Shown here piece by piece: positions 13,064 to 25,369 of a stretch of DNA of 64,000 nucleotides. The stretch comes from Oxyruncus cristatus (lineage: Eukaryota; Chordata; Aves; Passeriformes; Cotingidae). How positions within the stretch are numbered: position 1 is the stretch's first letter; the number at the start of each line of letters is the position of its first letter. The translations under genes and the position numbers were made by a program. Where the stretch lies: positions 124,001-188,000 of the forward strand of contig VXAY01002045.1 in NCBI GenBank assembly GCA_013399855.1, in the 5' to 3' direction. A model generated the notes under the pieces. It was not told the origin of the DNA and did no database searches. It saw only the letters and a list, made by a program, of their open reading frames with translations.

Positions 13064-13903
13064 NNNNNNNNNNNNNNNNNNNNNNNNNNNNNNNNNNNNN
13101 NNNNNNNNNNNNNNNNNNNNNNNNNNNNNNNNNNNNNNNNNNNNNNNNNNNNNNNNNNNNNNNNNNNNNNNNNNNNNNNNNNNNNNNNNNNNNNNNNNNN
13201 NNNNNNNNNNNNNNNNNNNNNNNNNNNNNNNNNNNNNNNNNNNNNNNNNNNNNNNNNNNNNNNNNNNNNNNNNNNNNNNNNNNNNNNNNNNNNNNNNNNN
13301 NNNNNNNNNNNNNNNNNNNNNNNNNNNNNNNNNNNNNNNNNNNNNNNNNNNNNNNNNNNNNNNNNNNNNNNNNNNNNNNNNNNNNNNNNNNNNNNNNNNN
13401 NNNNNNNNNNNNNNNNNNNNNNNNNNNNNNNNNNNNNNNNNNNNNNNNNNNNNNNNNNNNNNNNNNNNNNNNNNNNNNNNNNNNNNNNNNNNNNNNNNNN
13501 NNNNNNNNNNNNNNNNNNNNNNNNNNNNNNNNNNNNNNNNNNNNNNNNNNNNNNNNNNNNNNNNNNNNNNNNNNNNNNNNNNNNNNNNNNNNNNNNNNNN
13601 NNNNNNNNNNNNNNNNNNNNNNNNNNNNNNNNNNNNNNNNNNNNNNNNNNNNNNNNNNNNNNNNNNNNNNNNNNNNNNNNNNNNNNNNNNNNNNNNNNNN
13701 NNNNNNNNNNNNNNNNNNNNNNNNNNNNNNNNNNNNNNNNNNNNNNNNNNNNNNNNNNNNNNNNNNNNNNNNNNNNNNNNNNNNNNNNNNNNNNNNNNNN
13801 NNNNNNNNNNNNNNNNNNNNNNNNNNNNNNNNNNNNNNNNNNNNNNNNNNNNNNNNNNNNNNNNNNNNNNNNNNNNNNNNNNNNNNNNNNNNNNNNNNNN
13901 NNN
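13064..13903. other. Assembly gap (840 N)
   Basis: A run of 840 unresolved bases. Both edges are A-runs: nine A before the gap and ten A after it. The open frames that appear to cross the gap are artefacts of N translation. The gap length may be an estimate, and a homopolymer or repeat in this place is the likely reason the assembly failed. Confidence 0.99.
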
Positions 13904-16900
13904 AAAAAAAAAAGAAGGGAGTTGGGCTGTTCATCTGAAATGGAGAGACTGGGTTGGTAAACTAAGAGGTCAGCAAACCTCCAGTCACATCCTGAACTTG
14001 GACAGGCTACCTGAGCATCACCATCCCTGAATTCCCTTGCTGTCTCCCTGGAGAGTCTGGGGAGGAATACCTGGCTGGGTTTCATAGTTCATGCCTGCAC
14101 TGCCACCACACACAGCTGAGCTGGCAAGGTGACAGCATATTTGAAAATGCTTACTACAGCTTCAGTGTAGACAGACCCTGTAATTGTGCATTTGTGGCTG
14201 GGATTGTCTGTTGATTATAGCCAATATAATCAATAGCCTCTTGCACAAGAGGGTCTGTCACTAAGGTTAATAGATGCTACTAAAATGTCCATTTAAAATA
14301 GGTCTGTTATGAGAATATGGTATCCCTGAAGGTGTATTTTGAGTATTTCGGATACATCTGCAAGCCCTTTGGGAAATGGGACCCTTCCAAGGAATGGAGT
14401 CCTTGGAGTGTTGTCGTATGACACTTTTTAAAACTGCCTATAGTGGAGCAGATTTGTGCTATACAGAGTATAACTAAAAATAAAAGAATAATCTAATAAA
14501 GAAAGGTACAGGAGGAAGACTGGATGACAGGAATTTTCTTGTAATGTGCCCTCAGCTGGACTAAGCAGCTTCTAATTCCACTGATTTAAATGGTTATGAG
14601 GGACAAGCTGTAGGAATAGATAAAGGGCTATTTTTAATCTGACTTACTTGAAGATACACAGCACACATCTGTCTCATATCTGCAACAAAATGTTTATCTT
14701 CATCTTTGGGACAGGAGAGTTATAAGATCAATTGAAATAAAAAATGTACATGTGTAATGCCCATCTCAACTTTGCCTTCTAAAATTATAAATATTCTAAA
14801 ATTCTAAAGCACTACTCATAGTTTTAGCTAGACCATCTCTTTACAAGCAGAAATTTTACAAAACTGCCTGATAGGAGAATACCAGCCGAACTCCCTCATT
14901 TTGGAAAGAGATCTTATTTGGGAGGAGGTCTTTTCACAGATCGAGTCTCTCTCACTTAAGGTTATTTTGTATGCTATTTGGACCACCAGTAAAATGGACT
15001 GACCCCCACACCCAACACAGCTACTTAGGCTTCTCATATTTCAAACACCTGATAAAACTTGCCATTATTGAAATACATTTCCGAGCTATATAAGGTACCT
15101 CAAACCATCTGAAGATTTATGCATTGCATTAATCGTTGCACTGATGAGTATTTCCTGCTATTTTCTTTGTCTCCCTGATTTCCTCCCTGAGAGCATTTAG
15201 CATTAGCCAGATTACTTTGTACATAAATGTTGAGTGCTGATATATACATAGCTGGGCTATTACCACCAGCTCCTTGTTCCAAAAGAGAGACTGATCTACA
15301 CCCACAGCTGACAGCTCTCCCTCTGACACCACCTTTCTGATCACTCTACAGCATCTTTCATCCCAGGATGCTTTTAAAATAAGGCTCCAGACCCAAACAC
15401 CGACAGCATCATTGGGCAGCTCTGCACACTGTGCACAGCAAGACCCAGGGGCCTCTCTAATCTGCATCAAACATCAGGATGAAATACAGATGGGCCATGA
15501 ATCAGCCTCCCATGAGCAGACTTCAATGGGAGGAAAATCAGATTGCATGGATGTGTTTCAGCCAACCTACTGATGGAAACGATTGAGAGATGAAGACCTC
15601 AGGGCTTGCCCTGACCTGGACTGCACAGGTTATATTCTGCACACAGTTGCTGTTTCCCACAAATGTTAAATGCAGTGCAGCATGTCAGGAGTATTAATGT
15701 GCATCCGTGGAGCTTTATGCACCCATGGAGGGAGAAGCAAACTGGTGGGGTGGATACTGGAGACAAGCTGAAAGCCCAAGCAGATATTTCATGCCCATGT
15801 ATGACAGATAAAAATCAAAAGGCAAAATCCACTCTTGTGTACATTTTATTCCCATGGAGGGTCTTGAAAAGCTAAACTGGTCCTGCTGGGACCCAGTCTA
15901 GACTTTGACGAGCTTCATTTAGATCTGATGTGAGGTTTATGGTCACTAAACTACCATGTTTAATTGTGCTGTTTCTTCTTCTGTAGAGTCTCCAGAGTGC
16001 TTCCTTTAAAAATGTGTTTAAGAACACAATTCTTAAATGACTATAAACAAAAAATGCCTCATTATTGGCAAAGAAGCTGATTTACTGGAATAACTAAGAT
16101 TAGTGGTAGCTTTGGCCTTTTCCTCTGATAATTTGAGTGTGAATACACAGAGTACTCTCTTGTTTTCCTTTAAAATAAATCATTAGCAAATATTTGGAAA
16201 CAAAATGGTACAGTCGTTTCCTACCTTAGGCTGAACTTATTTCTGATAGCCCAGTGCTTTCCACTAATACAATAATTCCTTTTATTGTAGAGCCAAATGC
16301 AGCTTGTTGTGATACCATTAAGGAGCTCACTGAAGGACACGGTGGAGTGGTTGCCAAGGGATGAGAGACATGTGACCTCAAACAAGGTCCCCAGTTTTTT
16401 CCAGTTGGGAGTCCAAGGGGTGTATTTATAATACACAACAAAAGAAATAAGCCCATGGATAACTGAACAAATATTGAAAAAGCTACTGCTAGACACTGTA
16501 TTCGTATGATACAAATTACAGGAATCTGTTTCAGCAGCTGAATGCCAAGCAGTACATCTATTCTTACAGTCATATTTTTAGCTACTTTTAAAAAACATTT
16601 ACTCCTTCTCTGCTTACAAAAGGGATAACTTTTAGCGCGATCCTCCTGTATGTCCTAAAACCAATTACATGTCTTTTTGACCCATGAAACCAACATTTTT
16701 CCAAACTTTTCAAAAGTCATCATTAGTCTATATAGCACCTCAATTTATATATTTATGAGCTCTTCTAACCAATATTTCACACCTCTCTTTCCCCACTCTG
16801 TCTTAAATAATGAAAAATAGACAATTTATTTCAGAATCCAGTGCATTACCAGGAAAATAAATCCACATTATTTCTCAGGACCCTTTCATTAAAGGCTGCA

Positions 16901-17362
16901 ACCCTCTCTGCAGACATCAGCATACGTACCAAACAAATTATATCAGCTAAAATCCCTTATTGGTGTGCTCAGATTTACTAGTCTAGCCTCCGAACTACAG
17001 AAAACAGAGTAATAAATCTTGTCAGGAAGAAGTTCATCCTTACTGTTTCCCCCTGCAGATCAGAAAAACCAGCATTGCAGGCTTATAAATTTGTCATTAG
17101 CCACGGTTAAAGGCGAGCCATGTGAATTCCTTGCCCAGTGCTGTCTGCCTGCCTGAATGGGAAATGAGCAGGAGAGGCTGGTGATGGCACACGGCTTGCA
17201 AGCAAGTGGCATTTCTTTAATGAGCCTCTGTCAGACATCTGCAGTGTTACACAAACACAAGAATCGCAGGTACCTCACACTTCTGCTTTGTGCATCCAGC
17301 AGAAGCTGTGAGGACCTGTAGTTTATTGTCTGTCCATCTGTGGCACCAAGGAGCCTTGTTTA

Positions 17363-17426
17363 CCCCGCCCCACAGTCTACTGTACACAGTCTACCCGCCC
17401 TGTACTACTCCCCCCGCCCCACAGTC
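17363..17426. repeat. C-rich direct repeat
   Basis: The 15-mer CCCCGCCCCACAGTC occurs at 17363-17377 and 17412-17426 (period 49), with a partial related copy between them around 17391. It is a small C-rich island in otherwise AT-rich DNA. Confidence 0.9.
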
Positions 17427-17972
17427 CCCCACTTTGCACTTCATTAGAATATTTCTGAGTTAAATTCAATCCTGTTTCTCTGCCTGTAGTGCATAATGCT
17501 TCTATAATCATCCTCCTCTACAAGATGCAATGCCCCAGAACTGAACCTCAGAAAGTGAGTGAGACCACCATCTCTCAAACACAGAAACATCTTTTAGGAG
17601 AAGAAGGCATAGCCTGGGTTTCCACCATACTCTCTCCCAATCCAGGAGGTGCCCACCTCAGTAGCCAAAAAGGGGTTCAAAAGCCCAAAAGCCTGCTCCC
17701 AGGCTGTATGCTTAGTGTGCCTGTCTCTAGATGTTATGCATCAACAAAAGAGGGGACATGATGGGTAGGAAAAAGTATCCCACTAGGACAGGTTGTTTAG
17801 GGAGAGCATGCAAGTCTAACCACTTTCTCTAATCCAATCTGAATGTCCTCTATTTGCTGATGGACCTGGTGAATGGTAGTTCTTGTCTTCACTTTATCCA
17901 TTGCCTTCATCACTCCCAGTATTAACTCTTCGCCATCCTACAAAGTGACTGCTAAGCCCTACCCACTCCTTT

Positions 17973-18048
17973 CCATTTGTTAAATGGCTTTCCTATTTGT
18001 TAAACATCTTTCCCATTTGCCAATTTTCCCATTAGTTAACCAGCTTTC
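17973..18048. repeat. Four-copy ~20-bp minisatellite
   Basis: Four imperfect copies of a roughly 20-base unit of the form CCATTTGTTAAANNNCTTTC lie head to tail at 17973-17992, 17993-18012, 18013-18028 (shortened) and 18029-18048. Degraded sequence with the same TTTC and CTAGT words continues to about 18075. Confidence 0.85.
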
Positions 18049-20047
18049 ATCTAGTACCAGGACTTTCCTCTAGTAAACAAGGAAGTTACTTACTTCCTTG
18101 AGCAGCATTTGGTGTTCATCCAAGTATCCACCCAATCAAACATGTGGTATCCACTGGATCCCCTCTACCCACAGGCTTCCTGACACCTTTCCAAATCTGC
18201 AGCACGATGACGGGGCAGGATTCCCTTCCCATGACAACTCCTTCTCAGGAGTTATGGAAACATGGCAACTTCTTAGCTCATGAATACTCAGACAACTTAT
18301 TCTTTGTTATTAAGTCCGTCATTTTAGAGGGGATAGAAGTCAGGGTCAATAGTTCACCATCCCCTCTATAGTTTCTTGGCTTGCTGAGAATTACACTGAC
18401 AATTAACTAATTATCTGGCATAATGGCAGTTTGTAAAGAGAGGTTACAAACCTTGGCCAGCAGTGTCTAATTCATCTATTTGAGCTAATATTTCCCACAT
18501 ATTTCCTTCACACTGATTTCACTGCTTTGACCCATGGGCCCTAAGAAATGCATCCAGTGTGGGAATGTCTTCAACACTTTCAGCAATGCATTCATAAAGT
18601 TTCAATGAGCTGGTCTGCTATGCCTTACTGTCCATGTTCCCTGTTTCTGAATTTAATATTTGCTTGCTGAATCAATTTGTCTCCTTTCTCTCACCACAGC
18701 ATTAAAACTATTTGTATTGTGGTTGCTGCTATAACCATCTCTCCAACTTATGAACCCTGCACACCACTGAAGACCAGATCCAGGCTGGTGGCTTTCCTTA
18801 TACATCCTAGAACTGCTTGTGATGTGAACCCATCACTCATCACCATTGCCTTATGCAGGCTGTCCACGGATATCCCACATTAGCAGAAACATCAGAGTTC
18901 ATTAACAAAAAAGAAAAAAGGGGAAAAACACTCATTATTCCCTTCTTTGGTTTTGCTGATGCACCTCATCTTCTTTGTTGACTATTAGATTACAGGACTA
19001 TGCATCACAGAGTGATGTCAGTTCATGGAAAACAAAATCAAAAAAATAAAGCCAATATTCCCTGCTACATCTCCAAAAATCTAAATACTGTCATCTGAGC
19101 ATGCATCAGATGTATTTACATCAGACTCCTGTGTCATTCACCTGAATACATTGTTTACATCCAGAGCTGCCTTTTTCGTGGTAAGTGTCCTTGAAAATTT
19201 TCTCATAATGTTTTCCAGTGAAAATAATCAGTTGACTACATATAAATTTCTGCTAACCAGGAGTCTAAGCCAGAAATTTCATGATGGGGGAAGAATCTTT
19301 TCCCAAACAGCTCTAATGTTTACTTCATCACAGGCAGAGCCATCATTTAAAATTTCTCCCCGAGGCATTGTAAATAATGTCAGCACGCACTGCTCCATTT
19401 TTTAGATCCCAAAATTCAAGTCACACAAATGGCAGAGGCAGTGGCCTTTGTGAATGCTAAGACTTGCTCCCCTACAAAACTTAGTTAACAGCAGGTATTC
19501 TCAGAAAGGTGTTATCTGTATCATGCAATTACATAACTGTATGGTGATGGCAGACTAGTCTGCAAGAAGAGCGTATGGAAAATACAGTAGCAGAACAACT
19601 AGCTTGAAGATGCTTTTGATTAAAGCACTGAAGCTGGTGGGACACTTCTCAAGCCTTTGAGATTATCCATGTTTCATAAATATCACAGCACGGACATTTT
19701 CTGACAGATTCTGTTTCAGCTTGGTAATACCTTCTACTAATCTGTGCCCAAACTCCAGCAGGCACCAAGATCTTGAAATCTGACAGCAAGGACTGGGAAA
19801 CCACAGGAGTTTAGGCAGAAAAGAATTGTCAAATTACAGGAAGATCTCCAAACACTGGATATCTCATGCTCCAAACAATACTATATATTTCTGCAGCTTC
19901 TTTTCCCCTCATGTGCCTTACAGATGGTGTGGCAACATTTTTAGTTCTTACATGGGCTAAGCTGATTTCTATGGTCTTAGATCTCTGCTTTAATAGAACA
20001 CACGTAAAATAACAAGGTTGAGAAAATCTGTTTAGATTTAAAGAAAT

Positions 20048-20146
20048 TATATATATTCATTGTTATGTTCTTATATTATATTATATTTATTATATTATTT
20101 ATTTATTGTTTCTATATTTATAATATATTTATATAAATTATAAAGA
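20048..20146. repeat. AT-rich low-complexity tract
   Basis: Nearly pure A and T, built from TATAT, TTATT and ATTTAT words. It is simple low-complexity sequence with weak palindromic character around 20110-20145. Confidence 0.9.
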
Positions 20147-20147
20147 A

Positions 20148-20633
20148 CATTAAAGAAATCAAAACGTATTATTTAGTTTCAAATAATGTCACTTAGTGTC
20201 TTAAATAGCTATTTGGTAAAGATGAAGCTACACTGCACAAAGAAAAAAATATATATTTTGCCTCCTGTTCTCTCTCCCACATGTGGAGGACAAATCCAAA
20301 TTCTGAAAGTAAATGACACTTAAGCAAAAGGAAAGTTATGCTTATAGAGACTATAACTGACTAATAAAAGAAATTCTAAAATACATATTAGCAAGAGGAA
20401 AGAAATGAAATAATTTCTCTTTTAATTCATAGGAAAAAAATCACATAAATATTTCTGTCAGAATTTCATGTGTTTCCCTACTAAGAAAGAGCAAAGATAA
20501 AAATGCCTGTTTTCTTTTTAATGTCCCTATTTTTCTGTCTTCCACCTGAATTCAGCCCAGTACCAGCTGGGGTAAAGGTGGTGGATGGAAAGAGCCAGAA
20601 CAACATTTCACAGGTTTGGGGAAATATAGTGCC
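20148..20633. other. AT-rich unique DNA, nothing recognised
   Basis: Unique AT-rich sequence between two low-complexity tracts. No frame, repeat family or RNA gene can be supported. Confidence 0.6.
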
Positions 20634-20677
20634 TTTTTTTTTTTTTTTCCCCCCCTTTTTTTTTTTCTTCTTCTTCA
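20634..20677. repeat. Pyrimidine tract with mirror symmetry
   Basis: A tract of 15 T, 7 C and 11 T, then CTTCTTCTTCAG. All but the last bases are pyrimidine on the plus strand. The T-C-T arrangement is close to a mirror repeat, the class of sequence able to form a triplex in supercoiled DNA. It also ends like a strong 3' splice site. Confidence 0.9.
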
Positions 20678-21446
20678 GCATTTGCAATTGCTGTGAGGAC
20701 TTCTGGTCTTAAACTGGTCTAAAACCCTTGCCTGCAGAATTTTGCTCCTAACTCTATGGTCCTGGCAGCTACCTTCAGAATAGAAACTGAGCTGCCTCCA
20801 GTCAGAGCCAGCTTTGCAGCTCTGCACACATGGAGACATCTTCTCTCCTGGAGCTGGTGAGGAAGGGGACAGAGATCAGAGAGGAAGAAGTTCTGTCCAC
20901 CTTGTGTTCAGCTGTGGGAGGCTGGCAGAGGTGCAGGGCTGGCCAGCAGCTGCCTTGAGCTCCAGGCTTCTCCAGTTCCCATTCTATCACTCCCTGCACA
21001 GCACCTCGAACTAGTTAAATCTGAGTTAACTAACTAGTTAAAACCAATTCAAGGTTAGTATTGGCCCTAAACCAGGGAAAATAATTACAGAAATTTGATT
21101 GGGTGCTTTAACCTTCCGTTCATGGTTGTTTTATGCCAGGGAAAGAAGTAGATGCTGTGACTTTCAAGAGGAAACATAAGCAATTAATTAACCAAGCTTC
21201 TGTCTCTCTATCTACCTGTCACCTGGCATTTATTAATAAAGGACAAGTTTGTTGTCCTGTGATTTTTCCATGGGTTCTGGCCAAGTGGTTGGTAGATGTA
21301 CCAGTTGCAGAAGTGCCTTTCACTTGCCAGCTAGATTAGCATTTCTGGGCACCCACACAAGATTATCTGACTGAGACCTTGACTGCGTCAATGCAGATAT
21401 TGGCGTTAGTTGGTGACGTGGACGCACAGCCCCACCAAGCACCCAG

Positions 21447-21510
21447 GCTCTGGGCAGCTGGCAGGACCTTGCTGGGACCAGCAAAGGTCCTCACCTGCCA
21501 GCTGCAGGGC
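21447..21510. repeat. Imperfect hairpin of pre-miRNA size
   Basis: The arm GCAGCTGGCAG at 21454-21464 is the exact reverse complement of CTGCCAGCTGC at 21495-21505. Directly inside it, GACCTTGCTGG (21465-21475) pairs with CCAGCAAAGGTC (21478-21489) with a single bulged A. Outside it, GCTCT (21447-21451) can pair with AGGGC (21506-21510) with one G-T pair. That gives about 27 base pairs, one 5-base bulge (21490-21494), one 2-base bulge and a terminal loop of about 4 bases. The size and shape resemble a microRNA precursor, but the loop is small. It could equally be a relic of a local inverted duplication. Either strand could form it, and no known microRNA is recognised in it. Confidence 0.7.
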
Positions 21511-22588
21511 AAGAGGATGCTTTGTAACAATTCTTCTCCAGAAGAACTTCTCCACATGAAACCTTATCATAAGATGTTGTGTCTACAGGGCAGTTTTGGG
21601 CTGTGGGACAGCTAAGATGCCAGGGGACCACATGGAGGAACTCAACTGCCCAGACAGCAACACCTGAGAAGTCAGGGCTGCAGGTCTCACTGTATCTCAC
21701 CAACAGCCTTCTGAGGATATTCACACGAACAAGGTCCAATGGAACAAGTGCAGCTATTGACACAGGGAGCCATGACTGGAGGGTGTGAAGAGAAAGTCAA
21801 CCTTCAACTCTCATTTGACTTTCAATCTGAGTCATACTCCTGAATGCCCTTCACACTGTTGGAAAGTCTCCCTTTTTCAAGGCACTTAAAAATAATAGGT
21901 ATTTAGTTTTGTTGAACAGTTCAGAGCTGATTATACCTTCTTACCAAAAGCAGAGAAACAAGTGGTGCATATTTTTATGTATATGCGGTGCAAAATACCA
22001 TCAAACAGATGTAGGTGTATGGATGCTATTTGTGAGATGCACCAGCTGGCTCTGCTGCCCCTCAAATGCAAGGTATCTTACAGTCTTCATAAAGGTTATG
22101 AATGTAACAGGTTGAAAGTAGAAATGTGATGTCTGAAGGCAATAGCAGGCATGAAATAGTGGGGTGGATTTTGAAACAGCATCTGAGGATTTTTAGAGAT
22201 GTGAGAAGAGTAATTGGCTTAAAGTATAGTTTATTTTTTTCAAAAGAGAAATATTGAGAGGATTCTCATGCTTTGATGACTTTGGACAAATTTTCAAAAC
22301 CAGAGATGCCAGAGTTTCATCTTCAAAACATATCTATGCATACAAGGAAGAAAACTCATTTGCACTGGAGCAGTAAGCACAACAGTACTGAATCTGCTGC
22401 CCTGTAAAGGCATTTGTGTGTGCACTGGCTTGGCTGACTTGCACACTTTACAGGTAAAATATAGGGGGTCTGTTCTTTAAACACCAAAGGCAATATTTCA
22501 ACAACATTATTTCAGAGCCTAAGTTCTGTTTTCAAAGGTGATCTAAACATCTCCAAGGCTAACTGAGGCTGAGTTAGAATGAGAGTCA

Positions 22589-22648
22589 AAAGGTGAACAG
22601 TCAGTTTCACCTTTCAGAAGCTGAACAGTCTGGTTCACCTTTCAAAGC
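22589..22648. repeat. 28-bp tandem duplication containing an inverted repeat
   Basis: Two imperfect 28-base units lie back to back at 22593-22620 and 22621-22648, sharing the words TGAACAGTC and TTCACCTTTCA. In addition AAAGGTGAAC (22589-22598) is the exact reverse complement of GTTCACCTTT (22633-22642), so the duplication can fold into a 10-bp stem with a 34-base loop. Confidence 0.85.
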
Positions 22649-23812
22649 AGGACTTGGGCACTTCCAAATATCCTGCTCTTAATCTCCATTGACAAGCATT
22701 GTTCATCCTGGACAGTGAGAGGTGTTTGAAGATACATGAGTCAGTCCCATCGTACTGAAAATGTGAGACTTGTCTTCTGCAAGGTAGTAAACACACATCA
22801 CACTCTAGATTTCAATGGAAACAACAGGAGGGTGCCAGTGTTCCTCCAATAATTACTCTAGCAGAAGTAGGGCTTAAGAACAAGTGCCTTGGTCATCACT
22901 CTAATTGGTGCATCCTTATAGATTTGTATGGCTATGTAAATAACTGCAGGGGAAAAAAACAAAGAACAACTGCTTCAGTGACTCCCTGGCTGGGTGATGT
23001 AACAACTAATACTGAGGAATAAAAGATGTGACTGACAATGATCCAAGTCATATTATAAACACAGACTACAATTGTGGAGGAGAGAGGAAATGGAAAGACC
23101 ATCTCTGAAATAGATGGAAATTGTAAAGACAATCTGTAAAATAAATACTGTGTTTATATAGCTATACATCTCTCATATGCAAGCTAGAGTGAGAGGGAAA
23201 CGTGTCATCCAGCTCTGAGCTTAATGCTGCAGGCACGGATGAGCCGTCCAGGAGGGACCGGAGCACTGCATGCTGCAGACAAACAAGAAAACATTAGCAA
23301 GGGCAGGTCAGAGCTGTGAAGCAAGGGATGCCAGTAATAAGTTCCCAGGAACTTCAAGCAATTTATCTCAGCTCAATGACAGGTTTATTCATTTATAATG
23401 CATTAGAAACAAAGTGGTGCTGGACAAATAATCAAAAAAAATTCCTTTGTCTCTTAGGCTTTGAATATGCATATCTGCCCTGTGCTGCTTTCAGAAAACA
23501 ACCAAGACAGACATTTTATCTGGGGAACACACAATTCCTTGTGTGTGGAGGTATGTCAGGATTCCACTTATCACAGTGTAAACAACACTGAAAACCCATT
23601 TTAAAGCCACTGCTTTCAGGTGATGATCTCTGCTCTCTGCCAGGTGGCAATTTAAAAAACATTAAAAACTGGCAAGTCTCATCACTAGTGAGTATTGGAT
23701 CAATATATTGGGGGTCCTTTAAGAGTTTCTTTCTAACCTGAATTTCAAGTCTTACATTTAAAATAATCATTTCAATCAAAGCAAGATGCAAGCAGATGTT
23801 CACAACTAAAAT

Positions 23813-24597
23813 ATTACAGAAACACTGAACAGCTGAGGTCAGCAAGGACCTCTTGAGATCATCTGGTTAAACCGTCCAGCTCAAGCAGGGTTTCCCAGAA
23901 CTGTGTCCATTTGGAGTTTGGATGGAGACTCCACAACCTCTATGGGCAGCCTTGTGCTAATCTGACCACCCTTACAGGAGCGAATTGTTTTTATGCATTC
24001 AGATTAAATTTTCTTTTTTGTATCTAATTTGTGCCTAGTGCATCATGTCCTGACAGTGGGTATTGACAGGGTAAAAAGAGTCTGAGAAAAGAGAAGAGTT
24101 TGGCTCACTTTTGTTCACTTCCTCCCATCAGGTATTTATGTCCTCCTTGAGCCTTCTCTTCTCTAGGTTGAACAGTCTCAGCTCTCTCAGCCTTTCATCA
24201 CAGAAGAGATGCTCCTGTCTCTTCATCACCTTCATGGCCCTGTGGTGGACTCAGTCCAGTATGTCCATATATGCGTTGTATTGAGGATCCCAGAACTGGA
24301 CTCAGCACTCCTGATCTGTACTCATCTATGCTGAACAGAAGGGTAGGGTCCTTTCCCTCTACCTGCTGGCAACACTCCTTGCAGTGCAGCCCACGAGGCT
24401 GTTGGCCTGTGCCACAATGGTGCATTGCTGGGTATTGGTCAGCTTGTTGTTTATCAGGACCCCCAGGTCCTTCTCTGCAGAGCTGCTTTCCAACAGGTCA
24501 GCCTGTACTGGGCCATGGGGTTGTTCCTCCCCAGGTGCAAGACGTGGCATTTCTCCTTTTTGTATCGCACAAGGTTCCTCTCTATTCAGTTCTTCTT
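23813..24597 (-). mobile_element. CR1 LINE, C-terminal RT region and 3' end
   Basis: This is the longest CR1 copy in the window, in minus orientation. The CR1 3' end is at about 23813 ('cctcttgagatcatctgg' is the complement of its terminal UTR) and the truncated 5' side is near 24597. Read on the minus strand, 24359-24550 still encodes a stretch with the CR1 signature LLESSSAEKDLGVL followed by NNKLT. This is the late reverse-transcriptase region, which in intact CR1 leads into a [12 protein letters not shown] segment. Downstream the frame is broken by stops and indels. The copy has many substitutions, including an AT-rich diverged part near 23985-24060, so it is old. No function is expected. 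Confidence 0.92.
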
Positions 24598-25369
24598 GAT
24601 ATTTCTCCCAAAATGTACAATTTTCTGTAGCAACAAAATCTTTTTTTCCAAACCAACTGTATCACAACAGCTAATCTGATAACAGAGAGATTCTACACAG
24701 CAGGAATGCTCTGAGATCAGAAGGAAAATACATCAATACCAGTGGGACCACCAGGGATGACTAAATTGCAGTCATTGTTTTACCATTCACTCCTTCAATA
24801 CCAACAGCCAGCCAGCAGGCTATGCCTACTCCATATGATGGGTTTTTTCTGTGGTATGCACAAACTACTGAAATCCCATCCATTCCCCCTGATACTCCCA
24901 CTTTTTCCACACAAGGGGAGAGTAACTCTTTGAGAATGGTGGCAGCCAAGAAAACACTGGTTTTCCCTACATCCAACAGGCTCTGGGGGTAGAGAGGGAC
25001 ATGGACAATTCTCTGCCATGGGGCAAAGAACAAAGATCTACAAGAGCACGCATAGATTATGTTTGTCACCACTTCCCTACTCTATGGAAAAGGCATGCAG
25101 ACCTTTGAAAAGCACTTTTAATATATGCATTATTAATAGAAAGCCAGCACACAGCAATAGCACTTTCTGCTACAACTGTTGTCTGCAGATGGATAAAAGA
25201 AGGCTACCAGAGGAGTACTAGGCTTGGATGAGAGGCATGAGTGATTATTATAAACTCATGAATAATTCTGGTTTACATTTGAAAACTGCACTTGTACATA
25301 CTCCTTTCCCAATACAGGCATTTTCAAAATGCATCAACTCCCTGAGAATCCATGTTCAGATGCTTTTCC
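24598..25369. other. Unique DNA between two CR1 copies
   Basis: No gene or repeat family is recognised. A 103-codon minus-strand frame (24761-25072) overlaps other open frames and has no motif. Confidence 0.55.

Larger units (their letters stand above)
13904..20047. other. Unique non-coding DNA, no gene recognised
   Basis: No transposon or gene is recognised over these 6 kb. Open frames are at most about 115 codons (15129-15470 and 16226-16573 on minus) and show no family motifs. Two small tandem repeats lie at 17363-17426 and 17973-18048 and are listed separately. The base composition is AT-rich, especially from 16000 to 17000 and from 19000 onward. Confidence 0.6.
20678..23812. other. Unique DNA with local inverted and direct repeats
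   Basis: No gene or transposon is recognised. The region holds a strong imperfect hairpin (21447-21510) and a 28-bp duplication with inverted ends (22589-22648), both listed separately. Open frames stay at or below about 110 codons and show no motifs. Confidence 0.6.

Noticed and set aside
13006..14085. Open frames of 307 and 359 codons on the minus strand
   Set aside because: They run through the 840 N of the assembly gap, and nearly all residues are undefined.
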